Below are positions 10,349 to 20,879 of a stretch of DNA of 64,000 nt, piece after piece (position 1 is the stretch's first letter; every line of letters begins with the position of its first letter). This stretch comes from Elgaria multicarinata webbii (taxonomy: Eukaryota; Chordata; Lepidosauria; Squamata; Anguidae): NCBI RefSeq assembly GCF_023053635.1, contig NC_086183.1:33027501-33091500 (forward strand). Reading direction: 5' to 3'. Made by a program: the position numbers and the translations under genes. The notes beneath the pieces are model-generated. The model worked only from the letters and a program-made list of their open reading frames with translations, was not told where the DNA came from and ran no database searches.

Positions 10349-10717
10349 CTGGTGGGTGCAACAGAAAAGGAGAGTTTAATGATTAACCAAAGGAAGCACT
10401 GCAGGTCGAGGGTACAATGGCCTTGAAGTGAGTGCATTAAATTTTTTTTTTAAAAAAGTTAGCAGCAACGAACCTTCACCTGAACTAAAATATTAGCTGT
10501 TTGCAACTTAAGAGAGCAGCCTCAGGGAGGCCAGCTTGACAAGGAACTCAGGGGGATGGGGGGTGATGTTGTATTGACTGCAGTCTCGTGGTTCACAGAT
10601 GCGGCGCGTGTACCAAGGAATGTGCAGATGGCTTGCTGGGAAAAGAGGCTTGAGGGGAGTGAGGCTTACCATGTTGGGACAGCACCGAGAGCCCCAGTGG
10701 AAGCGGAGTGTGCAAAC

Positions 10718-11276
10718 TCCACAACGAGCTTTATCACACCAGGGTTATACTGTGCAATCACTGCGAATTGCGTGCAAAGGACTTTGAAGTTTTCCAGCTT
10801 ATAATCTGCTTTTATTGTGAAGGACTCCCATGCATCCTGCTTTAATTGTGCTTCAAAGGCAAAAGAGCCGACCTAGTTTGGTACTACTTTTGGAGCGAAT
10901 CATTTGTTGTTTTCCGAGCAGCCACTGGGGGCGCAGGAGCAGGATTTGATATGTTTAAAGAAAAATTAAACAGATGCCTACATCTGCGTAAGTTTTAAAG
11001 ATAAAGACATCGAAATTGGCACGGTAATAGATATTAAGGAGAGCTTTAAGCATACCAAATTTGAATGGGATTGGGTCATCTGTTGATTTTTTAATGATTT
11101 TTTACATTTCCCCCCTTAAACCCATTTCCTGGCATGCAAAAGATCTTAGGAGCGCTGCCGCCCGGGGTGTGATTTAGCTAGCACCACCACTACCACCACC
11201 ACCACCACCAACTAAACGCTGTAGGGGATAATTCGAGGGAAACAGGTACGTGGGATGAAGCTAAACGTGGACAGCA
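10718..11276. repeat. Unclassified interspersed repeat, copy 1
   Basis: From GAGCTTTATCACACCAGGGT to GTACGTGGGATGAAGCTAAA. It is clearly related over its length to 29,248-29,722 (copy 2, same orientation). The ends form a short imperfect inverted repeat (GAGCTTTATC against GATGAAGCT read in reverse), which suggests a non-autonomous DNA transposon. This copy also carries a (CCA)n run near 11,180-11,212 that copy 2 lacks. Confidence 0.7.
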
Positions 11277-11807
11277 AGGAAGGAGCCCTGGGCTTCTTTA
11301 AAGCCTGGAGTGAGGCATGCTTTGTGCTCGAGAAGCATCTCACTTCTCTGGGACAGGAAGCGATGAATGCTGCATTCTTCTTAAGGTAGCCAAATTGGCA
11401 TAGTTTTGCATATTTTGCACAATTTACATAATTCGAAGAGTCCCCCTCCCCTCCAGTGTCCCACAGTGGCCAACCAGACGCCTCTGGGAAGCCCACAAGC
11501 AGGATCGTGAAGGCACTAGCCCTCTCTTGCTAGTCTTGCTAGCTGATATTTTGCAGCATACAGGTTCTATTTATTTTGTTTTGGTCTTGTTATTTGCCGA
11601 GGCAGGCAGTGAAATCCATTGCCTTGAATGCTGGACATCGTCTAGGCCTCCCTCCACCTCCTCCCAGCTTCTGAGGCTTTGCCAGGCATTGCCCACCGGC
11701 TTTGAAGGGGTTGCCATCTTAAGGCAGGGATGAGGAATCTCTGGCCTGTGGGGCTAATATCTGGCCTGCAGTGGTTCTACAGAGCCTCCTTGGGTCCCCC
11801 AGGGTAG

Positions 11808-12386
11808 GGAGACCCTATGAAAAGGAGGACAGGGCTCCTGTATCTTTAACAGTTGTGTTGTAAAGGGAATTTCAGCAGGTGTCATACAGTTAAAGCTGCA
11901 GATGCCCTGCCCTCTTTTAAATCTGGTCACTCTAGTATAGCTCCTGCACCTTTGACTGTTGTGATGAAGAGGGAATTTCACCAGGTCGTGTGGCGCAGAG
12001 CGGTAAAGCAGCAGTTTCTGCAGCTGAAACTCTCCCCACGGCCTGAGTTCGATCCCAGCGGAAGCTAGTTCTCAGGCAGCTGGCTCAGGTCGACTCAGCC
12101 TTCCATCCTCCCGAGGTCGGTAAAATGAGTACCTAGTTAGCTGGGGGAAAGGTAATCACGGCCGGGGAAGGCAACGGCAAACCACCCCGCTATAAGGCCT
12201 GCCAAGAAAACGTCAGCGAAAGCTGGCGTCCCTCCAAGAGTCAGTAATGACTCAACGCTTGCACGAGAGGTTCCTTTCCTTTCCTTTCCTCTCCATATAT
12301 ACAAATGATACCTGCTGAAATTCCCTTTTCTATGCAACTGTTAAAGATACAGGAGTCCTGTCCTCCTTTTCATATGGTCACCCTAC
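11808..12386. mobile_element. MITE with AGGGTGACC-type ends, split by a SINE
   Basis: The left part holds CTATGAAAAGGAGGACAGGG and CTGTATCTTTAACAG; the right end is CTTTTCATATGGTCACCCTA, its inverted counterpart. The same element occurs at 30,238-30,768 and 32,848-33,046. A Sauria SINE (11,987-12,290) is inserted after CACCAGGT; the intact text across that site is seen at 32,940-32,960. Confidence 0.75.
11987..12290 (+). repeat. Sauria-type SINE nested in a MITE
   Basis: CGTGTGGCGCAGAGCGGTAA, GAGTTCGATCCCAGCGGAAG, then ACGTCAGCGAAAGCTGGCG, AGTCAGTAATGACTCAACGC and a CCTTT-rich tail. Same build as 9,161-9,460. Confidence 0.88.
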
Positions 12387-12389
12387 ACC

Positions 12390-14386
12390 AGGGTCCTTCC
12401 CCCTCTAGAAGAACCCCCAAATTCCCGCTGTTACTGCTAATCTGAGATCAGCGTGGGTATGTGGGCAGCACCAGACAAGTAGGTTCGTGTGGCTGCTCGC
12501 CACTCCCTGTACCAGCTGAGCCCCTTTCTCCATGCTGAGGCAGGCCCAGAACTCGATGCTTCTCTGAGCCAGGAGAACGGCAAAATGGGTCAAAGGGGGT
12601 GAGGGGAGACTGATAATGTCTGTAGGTATCTCCCATACAGTGCCTGATGGGGGAAAATTCAGCTGCTCCATCAAAAAGCAGTTCTTCACCCCGTCTTAAG
12701 GGCTAGAACCTTGCTTTTCAAGCCAAACTGGACTGGGTGCCCCCTTGATTCTCTTGCAGAGGGAGTCTGCTTATCTGACAGGCCTTTCATGTCTCCAGTG
12801 AAGGGGGCTGCAGCTTCATGAGAGATTGCTTTTGGAACCAACTTCAGTGTGGTTTCTTTTGTGGGTGGGGTCAGCACGAAACCCTATTGCTGCCCTCTTT
12901 CTCCACGGTACACAGAGCTCCAGATGAACTCAAATTATTCTGAAAAAAAGATGGTCTATTCCATAGAAATTGAATTTTAGTTCCCGGCAGGACCCGGATG
13001 AAATGAGAAATGGATCCCATGAATCCAATGTGCCCGATCTCCAGGGTAAAGTGTCATGCCTAGTGCAATAAAGGAAGTCAGTGATGCGCTGGCATTTTAT
13101 TTTTAAACAACCACCCCCAAACATCTGCCCACCCACTCCCGAAATTTAATACTCTCCCCCCCCTTCAAAATTGGGAAGCCAAGGCTGCCTTTGCGCTAAA
13201 AGTCCAACCTAGACCTCCCTTTCCTGTCCCTGTGGAATCACACAGACAATGAGAGGCCAGCTGCCAGATTCGATGCTGGGCTTTGGGTGGGGCCCAAACT
13301 CCAGCTCAGCATCAACAGTTTCTTTTTAGGCCAAAAAACTGCTGGTCAGAGGACCCTGAAAGGTGGGGAGGCAGAGAAATGGCAGCCTACCCTGGCAGTG
13401 TGAGGCTCTTCCCCAAATCCCCCCCCCACACATCTGCACAAAGGCCTCCTTTGTTGTGAGTCCTTGTTTTCGACTCGCTTTTATGTGTACAACAATGACA
13501 CCATACACTTCACTTTCCGACGCCCAGTGCGGCAAAGTGCCCAGGAGTTCCGCGCCCTCCTCCCACCTGCCCGTTGGACTTTATTCCTGCCCCCAAAGCT
13601 GGGGCTGCAGCTCGTGGCTCCCTAGCCTCCTTCGATCGCCCGGCCACTGCTCTACCCCCCAATCTAGGAACTGGACGGAGCCAGGGGTCTTCCCTGGGGG
13701 GTGGCGGCAACTTGCCAAGTCCAGAACACGCAGTTCCTCCCCCAATTTGGGAAGAAAAACATGAAGAAGCTGACTAAGTCTTTCCCATGCCTACGCCCTT
13801 TCTGACTACCAGACTTTGCAGCCCAGGCGTAAAATAAAGAAGCCTGAAGATCAGCCCTTTCGCACCTTTTTCTTTAAGAGCCTTCAAAGAACCGCCCTCC
13901 CTCCCACACTGGCCTTTGACTAGAACCCAGGAATCCTGCAATCCTTTCGCCCCCTTTTACCCTAACCAACCGGGGCCCCTCAACACAGTGCTTTAGCAGT
14001 GGAGTTCTCACTTGGACTCTCTCTGCTCACAAAGATCTCTTGCCTTCCCACTACTTGACTGATCTAACCGCTAGGCCCAACTCCCCTCCCTAGTCTACAA
14101 CCATCAAGGCTTTAATTTGAACCTGGACTCCCTGGGACTGAGCTCCGGGAAACCCATATGTTTCAGGCTCATCTCTCTGGGGCAGCAAAGAGTACTTTGG
14201 GGCAAATGCAGAGCTCCCAATTTGGGGTGGGGAGTTTAAGACAACACAGAGCTCTTTAGATACCAGCTGCTGCCTCTCTTCCGCCCTGCTGCAAACTCCC
14301 TCCCCTGATTTCCCCTCAATTTGATCATTCTAAACTGCCTGCAGCGAAGGAAGGGAAAGGAACCTGTTCTTTGAAGTTTTCCTTAC
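12390..14386. other. CHP2 intron 1, stretch without recognised features
   Basis: No family resemblance was seen in any frame and none of the window's common repeats occurs. The sequence is moderately GC-rich with CCTCC-rich runs. No regulatory site can be named from sequence alone. Confidence 0.4.
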
Positions 14387-14453
14387 AGCCAGTTTCTGTC
14401 ATGATCTCCTCTTGGTCAGGGATGGCGAAGGGCTGGGAATTTTGGGCTCCCAT
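14387..14453 (-). CDS. CHP2: CHP2 coding exon 1
   Basis: It encodes MGAQNSQPFAIPDQEEIMTETG plus the first base of a Phe codon, and ends at a GTAAGG donor. The start was chosen because it gives Gly2 and Ser6 of a myristoylation signal, and because 22 residues before the Phe equals the spacing I recall for human CHP2 (MGSRSS...RRETG-F). The IPD and ETG motifs are shared with CHP2 and differ from CHP1. No TATA box or CpG-rich promoter was identified just upstream; a CR1 copy begins about 330 bp further upstream. Confidence 0.88.
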
Positions 14454-14787
14454 CTTGAAGCGTTCTCTGTCCCACTCTGGGGCAGCCAAAGCTATTTACG
14501 GGGTGTGTGTAAATACGCAAGAACGCTTCAGTGTACTAATATCACGGCACCTTCAGACTCCCTCCCAGCAGCTGTTACCAAAGCAAGGCAGCTAATGGGC
14601 TGCAAGCATAGGAGGGACGTGGGACGGACCAGGCAGTGTTTCTTTAAGGTGGAAATGCAGGATGCACCAGGCCGTGCTATGGAGTGGCTGAGGCTCACTA
14701 TGCAAGCCTTTGAATTGCACAGATCCCATCTTAAGCTGACTGTTCAAAAGGCAGGGGGCCAAGGAGAAGCCAAAGGGAATCCAGATG

Positions 14788-15238
14788 TGTTCAGAGGAGG
14801 GCAACCAGGATGATCAGGGGTCTGGAAACAAAGCCCTATGAAGAGAGACTGAAAGAACTGGGCAGGTTTAGCCTGGAGAAGAGAAGATTGAGGGGAGACA
14901 TGATAGCATTCTTCAAAGACTTAAAAGGTTGTCACACAGAGGAGGGCCAGGATCTCTTCTCCATCCTCCCAGAGTGCAGGACACGTAATAACGGGCTCAA
15001 GATAAAGGAAGCCAGATTCCGGCTTGACATTAGGAAAAACTTCCTGACTGTTAGAGCAGTACAACAATGGAACTAGTTACCTAGGGAGATTGTGGGCTCT
15101 CCCACACTAGAGGCTTTCAAGAGGCAGCTGGACAACCATCTGTCAGGGATGCTTTAAGGTGGATTCCTGCATTGAGCAGGGGGTTGGACTCAATGGCCTT
15201 GTAGGTCCCTTCCAACTCTGCTGTTCTATGATTCTATG
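14788..15238 (+). repeat. CR1 LINE, RT C-terminus to 3' end
   Basis: TGTTCAGAGGAGGGCAACCA onward encodes [39 protein letters not shown] and [11 protein letters not shown]. An in-frame stop follows that last segment. It ends with TTCTATGATTCTATG. Confidence 0.92.
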
Positions 15239-15299
15239 TGGAGATGCCGTTGAAGACTTCTGGGAAACTACAGTTGGTAGAACATCCAGTTGCAGGGCT

Positions 15300-15800
15300 C
15301 TTGATTGCAGCGGCTGTCAGAGCCTAGGGTTCCAGTTCCGAAACATCTGCGTTGGCTTCTGCGCCCAATTCAGAGGGCTAGTTTCGGCCTTCAGAGCCCT
15401 CCGTGGCCTGACTCCAGGGTACCCGAAGGACGACCCTGTATGAACTCACCCATTCTTTTAAGTTCTTCTTCTGATTCCCTCATAGTTTGAAGTACAGCAA
15501 AGTCTGTATGTGTGGTTCTTCCTGGGACAGGGCCTTCTCCATGTTGGCACCAAGTCTCTGGATCTCCCTCCCCAGGGGAGATTTTTTTTTTTGTCCCCTT
15601 TGCCAGTGGATTGCCAGCAGCAGCATGCTAGCCTTGTCATTTCTTGCTGCTGGCTGCATCTCGGTTTTTACTGGTCCTTTTTTACTTACTGATTGTGCTG
15701 ATTTGATGTTTTTAATTTTGATCTGCATTATGCTGTCAAGAGCCTTGAAGTCCTTTGGCACGAAAAGGACAACAACAACAACAACAACAACAACAATAAT
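15300..15800 (+). repeat. L2-like LINE, degraded, ending in (AAC)n
   Basis: GGGCTAGTTTCGGCCTTCAG..., GGTACCCGAAGGACG, a later GACAGGGCCTTCTCCATGTT block and the end TCAAGAGCCTTGAAGTCC then AACAACAACAAC follow the L2-like order (RT end, GRAFS-like block, tail). Confidence 0.6.
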
Positions 15801-16270
15801 AATATTCCCAAGAAGCAAACTATAATCTGTGTTATCCTCTTTGGGGGCATGATTGATGCAAAGAGAAAATTGCTATCAGAGCACTTCAGAGGTGGAAATT
15901 TATGCTGGGAGTAGGAATTCCTGCCTTCCTGTGCACATGTGAATGCCTACTCAGTTTTCACCGGCCTCTTTGATGTTCTGTGCAATGAAATTCTATGTGG
16001 TTTCCTACATTTTTTATAGATCTTTCCCCATCATGCAACATTGAGGTCCAGAAATTTGCTGTTTCTAAATTAAATGTAGCTAAATTAAATACTCTTTAGG
16101 CCTAGACATCAAGAAATATTACTAGCAAGAGGGAGGATTTTTTCTTGGGAGCAGCAATTTGGATCTGTTTGGAATTTCTTGATAGAGTGACTTGATTCAG
16201 CAGTGAGACAGCAGGGGGCGCTGTTGGAATGCAGCGCAGGGTTTTGGGTGAAGGGCAAGGGTGGGCATAT

Positions 16271-16446
16271 TACCGTATTTCTTTGATTGTAAGAAACCTT
16301 CGATTGTAAGATGCACACTAATTTCAGTACCACCACCAACAAAAAAGCTTTGATTCTAAGAAATAATAAACGCACCCGCGATTCTAAGATGCACCCCGTT
16401 TTTAGAGATGTTTATATGGGAAAAAAGTGTGTCTTAGAATCGAAGA

Positions 16447-16448
<2 letters not shown>
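16271..16448. mobile_element. Short MITE with TATTTCTTYGATT ends
   Basis: The left end TATTTCTTTGATTGTAAGA is mirrored at the right by TCTTAGAATCGAAGAAATA. Internal copies of the motif (GATTCTAAGATGCACCCC) are also present. Inverted ends and small size indicate a non-autonomous DNA transposon. A (TAA)n run follows, up to about 16,502. Confidence 0.6.
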
Positions 16449-16499
<51 letters not shown>

Positions 16500-16501
<2 letters not shown>

Positions 16502-16662
16502 TATTTATTTATTTCTTACCCGCCTCTCCCTTTGGATCGAGGCAGGGAACAACATTAGAACAGGAATCAATACATCTTAAAAATTCTTGATTTAACATTG
16601 ATCTGGATAGACCTGCTGGAAAAGGCTAGTCTTTAAAGCTGCCTTAAAGTCACACAGGGAGT
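16500..16662 (-). repeat. LINE 3' tail (L2-like)
   Basis: TTCTTACCCGCCTCTCCCTT, GATCGAGGCAGGGAACAAC and AGACCTGCTGGAAAAGGCTA are the reverse of the (TTA)n-tailed subfamily. Confidence 0.75.
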
Positions 16663-16679
16663 TAATTTTACAAATCTCC

Positions 16680-17325
16680 CCCGGTACCTAACCCCGATTA
16701 GATTGAATAAGATAAATAATCAGCATTCAGCAAACTGTTGGAGAGGATGTGGGGAAAAAGGAACGTATTTACATATGTGGTGGAAATGTAACTATGTTCA
16801 AAAATTTTGGAAGATGGTGTTTTTGGAGATTGAAGAAATTGTGGAAATGAAGATAGAACGAACACCAAAAGTTGCATTACTGACACTATTTGAAGATTTT
16901 AAATGTAAAAAGGAAATCAAGGAATTGATAACGAATTTGCTGACTGCAGCAAGATTGATTGTAGCTAGGAACTGGAAGATTCAAGGGGAATATTCTATTG
17001 AAGAATGGTACAAAGAAGTATGGGATATAGCTATTAATGATAAATTGACTTGTAATATTAAGTGGAGGAAAGGTATAACTAAAATAAATGAGTTTGAAGG
17101 AATCTGGAAACAGTTCCTAATATTTGTGTTTACTAAGGGAAGTGGGAAACCGCCAGCAGAGGAAACGATTAGATTTTGGAATCAGGAATAGATCCCGAGG
17201 TGGGGGGAGCACTTTTGTGTTAAGAATGATTACGTTGTAGTATGATAATATATAGGTAATATCTATTCAACATATATGTATTCAACGTTTATTCAATATG
17301 TATGTAGCAGTTGTTTGATGTTTTC
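16680..17325 (+). repeat. L1 LINE, end of ORF2 and 3' UTR
   Basis: The frame 16,703-17,191 reads CWRGCGEKGTYLHMWWKCNY followed by VQKFWK, the Cys/His-rich motif near the C-terminus of L1 ORF2p, then continues without interruption to its own stop (ETIRFWNQE). An A/T-rich 3' UTR follows. It is the only L1 piece in a CR1/L2-dominated window. The 160-codon open frame suggests a fairly young insertion, heavily 5'-truncated. Confidence 0.85.
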
Positions 17326-17344
17326 ATATGGTCACCCTAAATGA

Positions 17345-17955
17345 TTGAATCACTATTTATTTATTTATTTATTTATTTATTACACTTAGATACCACCCCC
17401 ATAGCCAGGGCTCTCTGGGCGGTTTACAGAAATTCTAAAATTGAGATAAAAATGAGTATACAAAATTTAAAATTCTAGAAACACAGAACATACACACATA
17501 AAACATTAAAAACCGTTAAAAAACTAAACATGTGGGTGATTAAGATGTGCCTCCATATGCCTGGGCAAAGAGGAAAGTCTTAACCTGGCGACGGAAAGAT
17601 AGCAGCATTGGTGCCAGGCGAGCCTCGTCAGGGAGATCATTCCAGAGTCTGGGGGCCACCACCGAAAAGGCCCTATCCCTCGTTGCCACACTCCGAGCCT
17701 CTCTTGGAGTAGGCACCCAGAGGAGGACCTTAGATGTTGAACGTAGTGACCGGGTATATTCACGTCGGGAGAGGCGTTCCGTCAGGTCCCAAGCCATGTA
17801 AGGCTTTATAGGTCAAAACCAGCACCTTGAATTGGGCTCGGAAACATGCAGGCAGCCAGTGCAAGCGGACCAGAGCAGGTGTTATATGGTCAAACCTTCT
17901 GGTTCCCAAAATCAATCTGTCCGTTGCATTTTGCACGAGCTGCAGCTTCCGAAAC
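17345..17955 (-). repeat. L2-like LINE 3' portion
   Basis: It starts with (ATTT)n, then GGGCTCTCTGGGCGGTTTAC. In the minus frames it shows LWNDLPDEARLAPMLLSFRR and FKVLVLTYKALHGLGP, the typical RT end of the family. Frames are broken. Confidence 0.8.
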
Positions 17956-18308
17956 GTCACTACATCTTGTGGTAGTGACTTCCATAGTTTAACTCTGTGC
18001 TGTGTGAAGAAGGACTTCCTTTTATTTTTCCTGGATCTCCCACCCATCAGCTTCATGGGATAATGACCCCAATGAGTTCTAGTATTTTGAGAGAGGGAGA
18101 AAAATGTCTCCCCATCCACGTTCTCCACACCAGGCATAATCTTGTCCACCTCCATCATGTCTCCCCATAGCCTTCCTTTTTCCAAGCTAAACAATCCCGG
18201 CTGCTGTAACCTTCCTCCATAGGGAGTGCCTTTTTCCTGAATACTACTTGCAATTCCGAGTTCTGAACGCCAAGCATCCAGGCTCATGATCTGAACCAGG
18301 CTTCTCAT
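17956..18308 (-). repeat. Older CR1/L3-like LINE fragment
   Basis: The minus frame reads SFFTQHRVKLWKSLPQDVVT and GLFSLEKGRLWGDMMEVDKI, a CR1-like RT end distinct from the common CR1 here. It abuts the L2-like copy and shares one open frame with it through a chance join. Confidence 0.6.
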
Positions 18309-18609
18309 CTTAGTTCAGAAATCAAGGACGGTGGAGTTGCTGTGCGATCGAAGATGTTTGTTCTGTTAGAAAGGGCTGCACTGACCCCATTAGCTTTGTG
18401 TTTAGTGTAGTTCTGTTTATGTTTTCTTAACATGTTTAGTTTCTGTCGTGACACTTTGGATTTGTGGAAGCAGGCAGCTTTCATGTTTGATGAATGTGGT
18501 TGTAAACTGAATTAACATGTGGGCAACACTCGATACCCTGCAACGGGGTTTGTTGCTCATTTTTGCAGCTGTTCTAGCTGCTAGAAGACTTCCATTATTT
18601 TAAGTACTC

Positions 18610-18735
18610 CTGAAACATCCTTTTATTATTATTATTACTATTTATTTATATAGCACCATCAATGTACATGGTGCTGTACAGAGTAAAACAATAAATAGCA
18701 AGACCCTGCCGCATAGGCTTACATTCTAATATAAT
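18610..18735 (-). repeat. L2-like 3' tail
   Basis: TATAGCACCATCAATGTACA, TGGTGCTGTACAGAG and AAGACCCTGCCGCATAGGC are the reverse of the tail seen at 41,740-41,835. Confidence 0.8.
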
Positions 18736-19058
18736 TTTGTCAGGAAGATGAAATTAACTGCAGCTGAAAGGCGGGTGACTTGCCCAAGGCCCCACAACAG
18801 ATCCAGGGCAGAGGAGATACTTGAATGTTGGTCTCTTAGGCTCCACACGGTGTCTCCAACCACAGACCTTTGGCTTACATCTAGGGCATGGTTTTCACTG
18901 GGTCGAGGTGGACTTCACCTGGGAGAGAGATGCTAAATGGAAATCAACTTGGGCTGGACCTACACTTCTGCTTTAAAGTGCTTTACAACAGTTTTGAATA
19001 CAGTATATGGAGTGTGTCCTGGGCCCCAACAGTTGTCAAAACTGTTATAAAGCGCTTT

Positions 19059-19483
19059 CATAGAATGATAGAATTGTAGAGTTGGAAGGGGCCTCTAAGG
19101 CCATCGAGTCCAACCCCTTGCTTAATGCAGGAATCCACCCTAAAGCATCCCTGACAGATGAATGTCCAGCTGCCTCTTGAAGGCCTCTAGTGTGGGAGAG
19201 CCCACAACCTCCCTAGGTAACTGGTTCCCATTGTCGTAGAATCATAGAATAGCAGAGTTGGAAGGGGCCTACAAGGCAATCCAATCCAATCTCCTGCTCA
19301 ATGCAAAAATCCACCCTAAAGCATCCCTGACAGGTGGTTGTCCAGCTGCCTCTTGAAGGCCTCTAGTGTGGGAGAGCCCGCAACCTCCCTAGGTAACTGG
19401 TTCCATTGTTGTACTGCTCTAACAGTCAGGAAGTTTTTCCTGATGTCCAGCCGGAATCTGGCTTCCTGTAACTTTAAAGCAGT
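19059..19483 (-). repeat. Two CR1 3' ends in tandem
   Basis: One CR1 end runs 19,059-19,236 (from TCATAGAATGATAGAATTG to GGTTCCCATTGTCG). A second starts at once with TAGAATCATAGAATAGCAG and runs to about 19,483. Both are minus-strand. One copy probably inserted into the other. Confidence 0.85.
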
Positions 19484-19484
19484 A

Positions 19485-20254
19485 GTATAGATCCTGTCCA
19501 GGTTTTGATTTTGATTGCCCCTAATTCTTTCCAGTGGAGAAAATAGTGATAGTATCCTGTACTGGGCCAACCACTGTGCATATGTTGGTTTAAATGTGGA
19601 ACGTTCCTTTCGTAAGAACTCCAGCTTCTTGACTCCCAGCTTCTCACTAAGCATTTCCGATGCTTATCTTACGGCTAGAAAGAGGATTCCCTCTGCTGCC
19701 TTTCACTGCCCTTTCTGACATGAACACCAGACACCCTGGGATGGGGAGCACACATTCATTTTTCAGCCATGTGTTGACAGCTGCTTGTAAACAGCTGCCC
19801 CAGGAGTGGCAGGTCAGCACCTTTCACACTTGTCTGCCTTATGGTTTTGCCATTAACACTTTGCTCTGTTGCTTCAGGGAGCCGGTCTCCTGGATGTGGG
19901 GAGGGAAAGAAGGGGACAAAGGTTTAGAAGTCATTCTTCTTCCAGGACCTCTGTTCTGGGGGACCTGGTTGGCTACAGTCCGAAGTTCTTCCACCCCTGC
20001 TACAAAACACCACCCCACCCATGACTATAATCCTGGACAAGCTGGCCACCGACAAAAGCTCCATTGGAAGAGAATCTTCGCCCTGTCCATTGAAGAATGA
20101 AAAAGCGAGTGTGGGTATGAAGTACCAGGCAATGGATTAAAATTAAAATACCAGGGAGACGTTCCTAACTTCCTCGAAGGTGGAAGGAGCTGGGACCAAC
20201 TTCAGCCTCCTCTGGAAAGTGCTTCCAGGGAAGGTTGTGGAATGTCCTCCTTTT
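19485..20254. other. Stretch without a recognised gene
   Basis: No exon or known repeat was recognised. Open frames of 67-146 codons occur without family resemblance. Confidence 0.35.
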
Positions 20255-20262
20255 GGTTCCCC

Positions 20263-20872
20263 CAGGGCCGGTGCTACCATAGAGGCCACTCAGGCGGCCG
20301 CCTAGAGTGCCAAGCTAAGAGGGGCGCCGGGCACAGCGCAGAACTCACGTGCGTTGGCTGTGAGCCGGCCCGGCCCGAGGATTCAGCTGGGCCTGGGCGG
20401 GCGAGATGGCGCCCCATGCCTACCCAGCCGAAGCGAAGGCAGGGACGCTGGGGTGGGGGTGGGGCGGCTCCACATTTGGACTTCCAGAACACGCCCAGAA
20501 GACAGACACAGAGAGAGAGAATGTATGGCTGAATGGGGTGCATGGGGTCTTTGAGTGAATGCATGTGTTCATGCGTGTGTTTGTTTGGAGTGAGTGATGC
20601 TGAGTCTGTGTGTGAGTTGGGGGGGATGATTTGGAGGTGATATTCCTATTAAATAATGCTCTTTAGACCCATAGACGTTCCTTTCCAAAAGGTTTGCTAT
20701 AATTGGCATGACGTATTTCTTGCATTTTAAAATAAATTTAGCAGTTTCAAGTTTTGTGCTTATTTTTTTCCAGGAAACATCTGTTCTTAAAAATCAAAGT
20801 TGGCATTTTTGGGTGTGTGTGTGAAAGTAGCTCACCTTGCCTAGGGTGCAAAATAGTCTGGCACCGGCCCTG
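20263..20872. mobile_element. 610-bp hAT-type MITE with exact 8-bp TSD
   Basis: It begins CAGGGCCGGTGCTACCAT and ends TGGCACCGGCCCTG, inverted ends starting CAG and ending CTG. It is flanked by identical GGTTCCCC at 20,255-20,262 and 20,873-20,880. CAG...CTG ends with an 8-bp duplication are the hAT superfamily signature. No transposase frame is present, so it is non-autonomous. Confidence 0.85.
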
Positions 20873-20879
20873 GGTTCCC

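Larger units (their letters stand above)
5151..14453 (-). other. CHP2: CHP2 gene, whole coding locus (7 coding exons)
   Basis: Calcineurin B homologous protein 2, a small EF-hand calcium sensor; the family binds the cytoplasmic tail of Na+/H+ exchangers (NHE) at the plasma membrane and supports their activity. Seven exons with GT-AG borders join in frame over 570 nt to 189 residues plus stop. The N-terminus MGAQNS fits the N-myristoylation pattern. EF-hands 3 (residues 117-128, D-x-D-x-D-G-K-I-S-x-x-E) and 4 (158-169, D-x-D-x-D-x-A-I-S-x-x-E) keep all calcium ligands; the two N-terminal hands look degenerate, as in the family. Recalled human CHP2 is about 196 residues; the shortfall is about 7 residues in the linker after HFRPVE. 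The segments AVNPIGDRII, HFRPVE, RTVQEAD and EQKMSLRILK favour CHP2 over CHP1. The introns are full of CR1, L2, SINE and MITE copies. The gene lies downstream of the dlc-like gene on the same strand. Identification is from remembered sequences. Confidence 0.93.

Noticed and set aside
9161-12290. tRNA-like segments in the Sauria SINEs and CORE-SINEs
   Set aside because: Box A/B-like motifs belong to SINE heads; no complete cloverleaf tRNA gene was seen.
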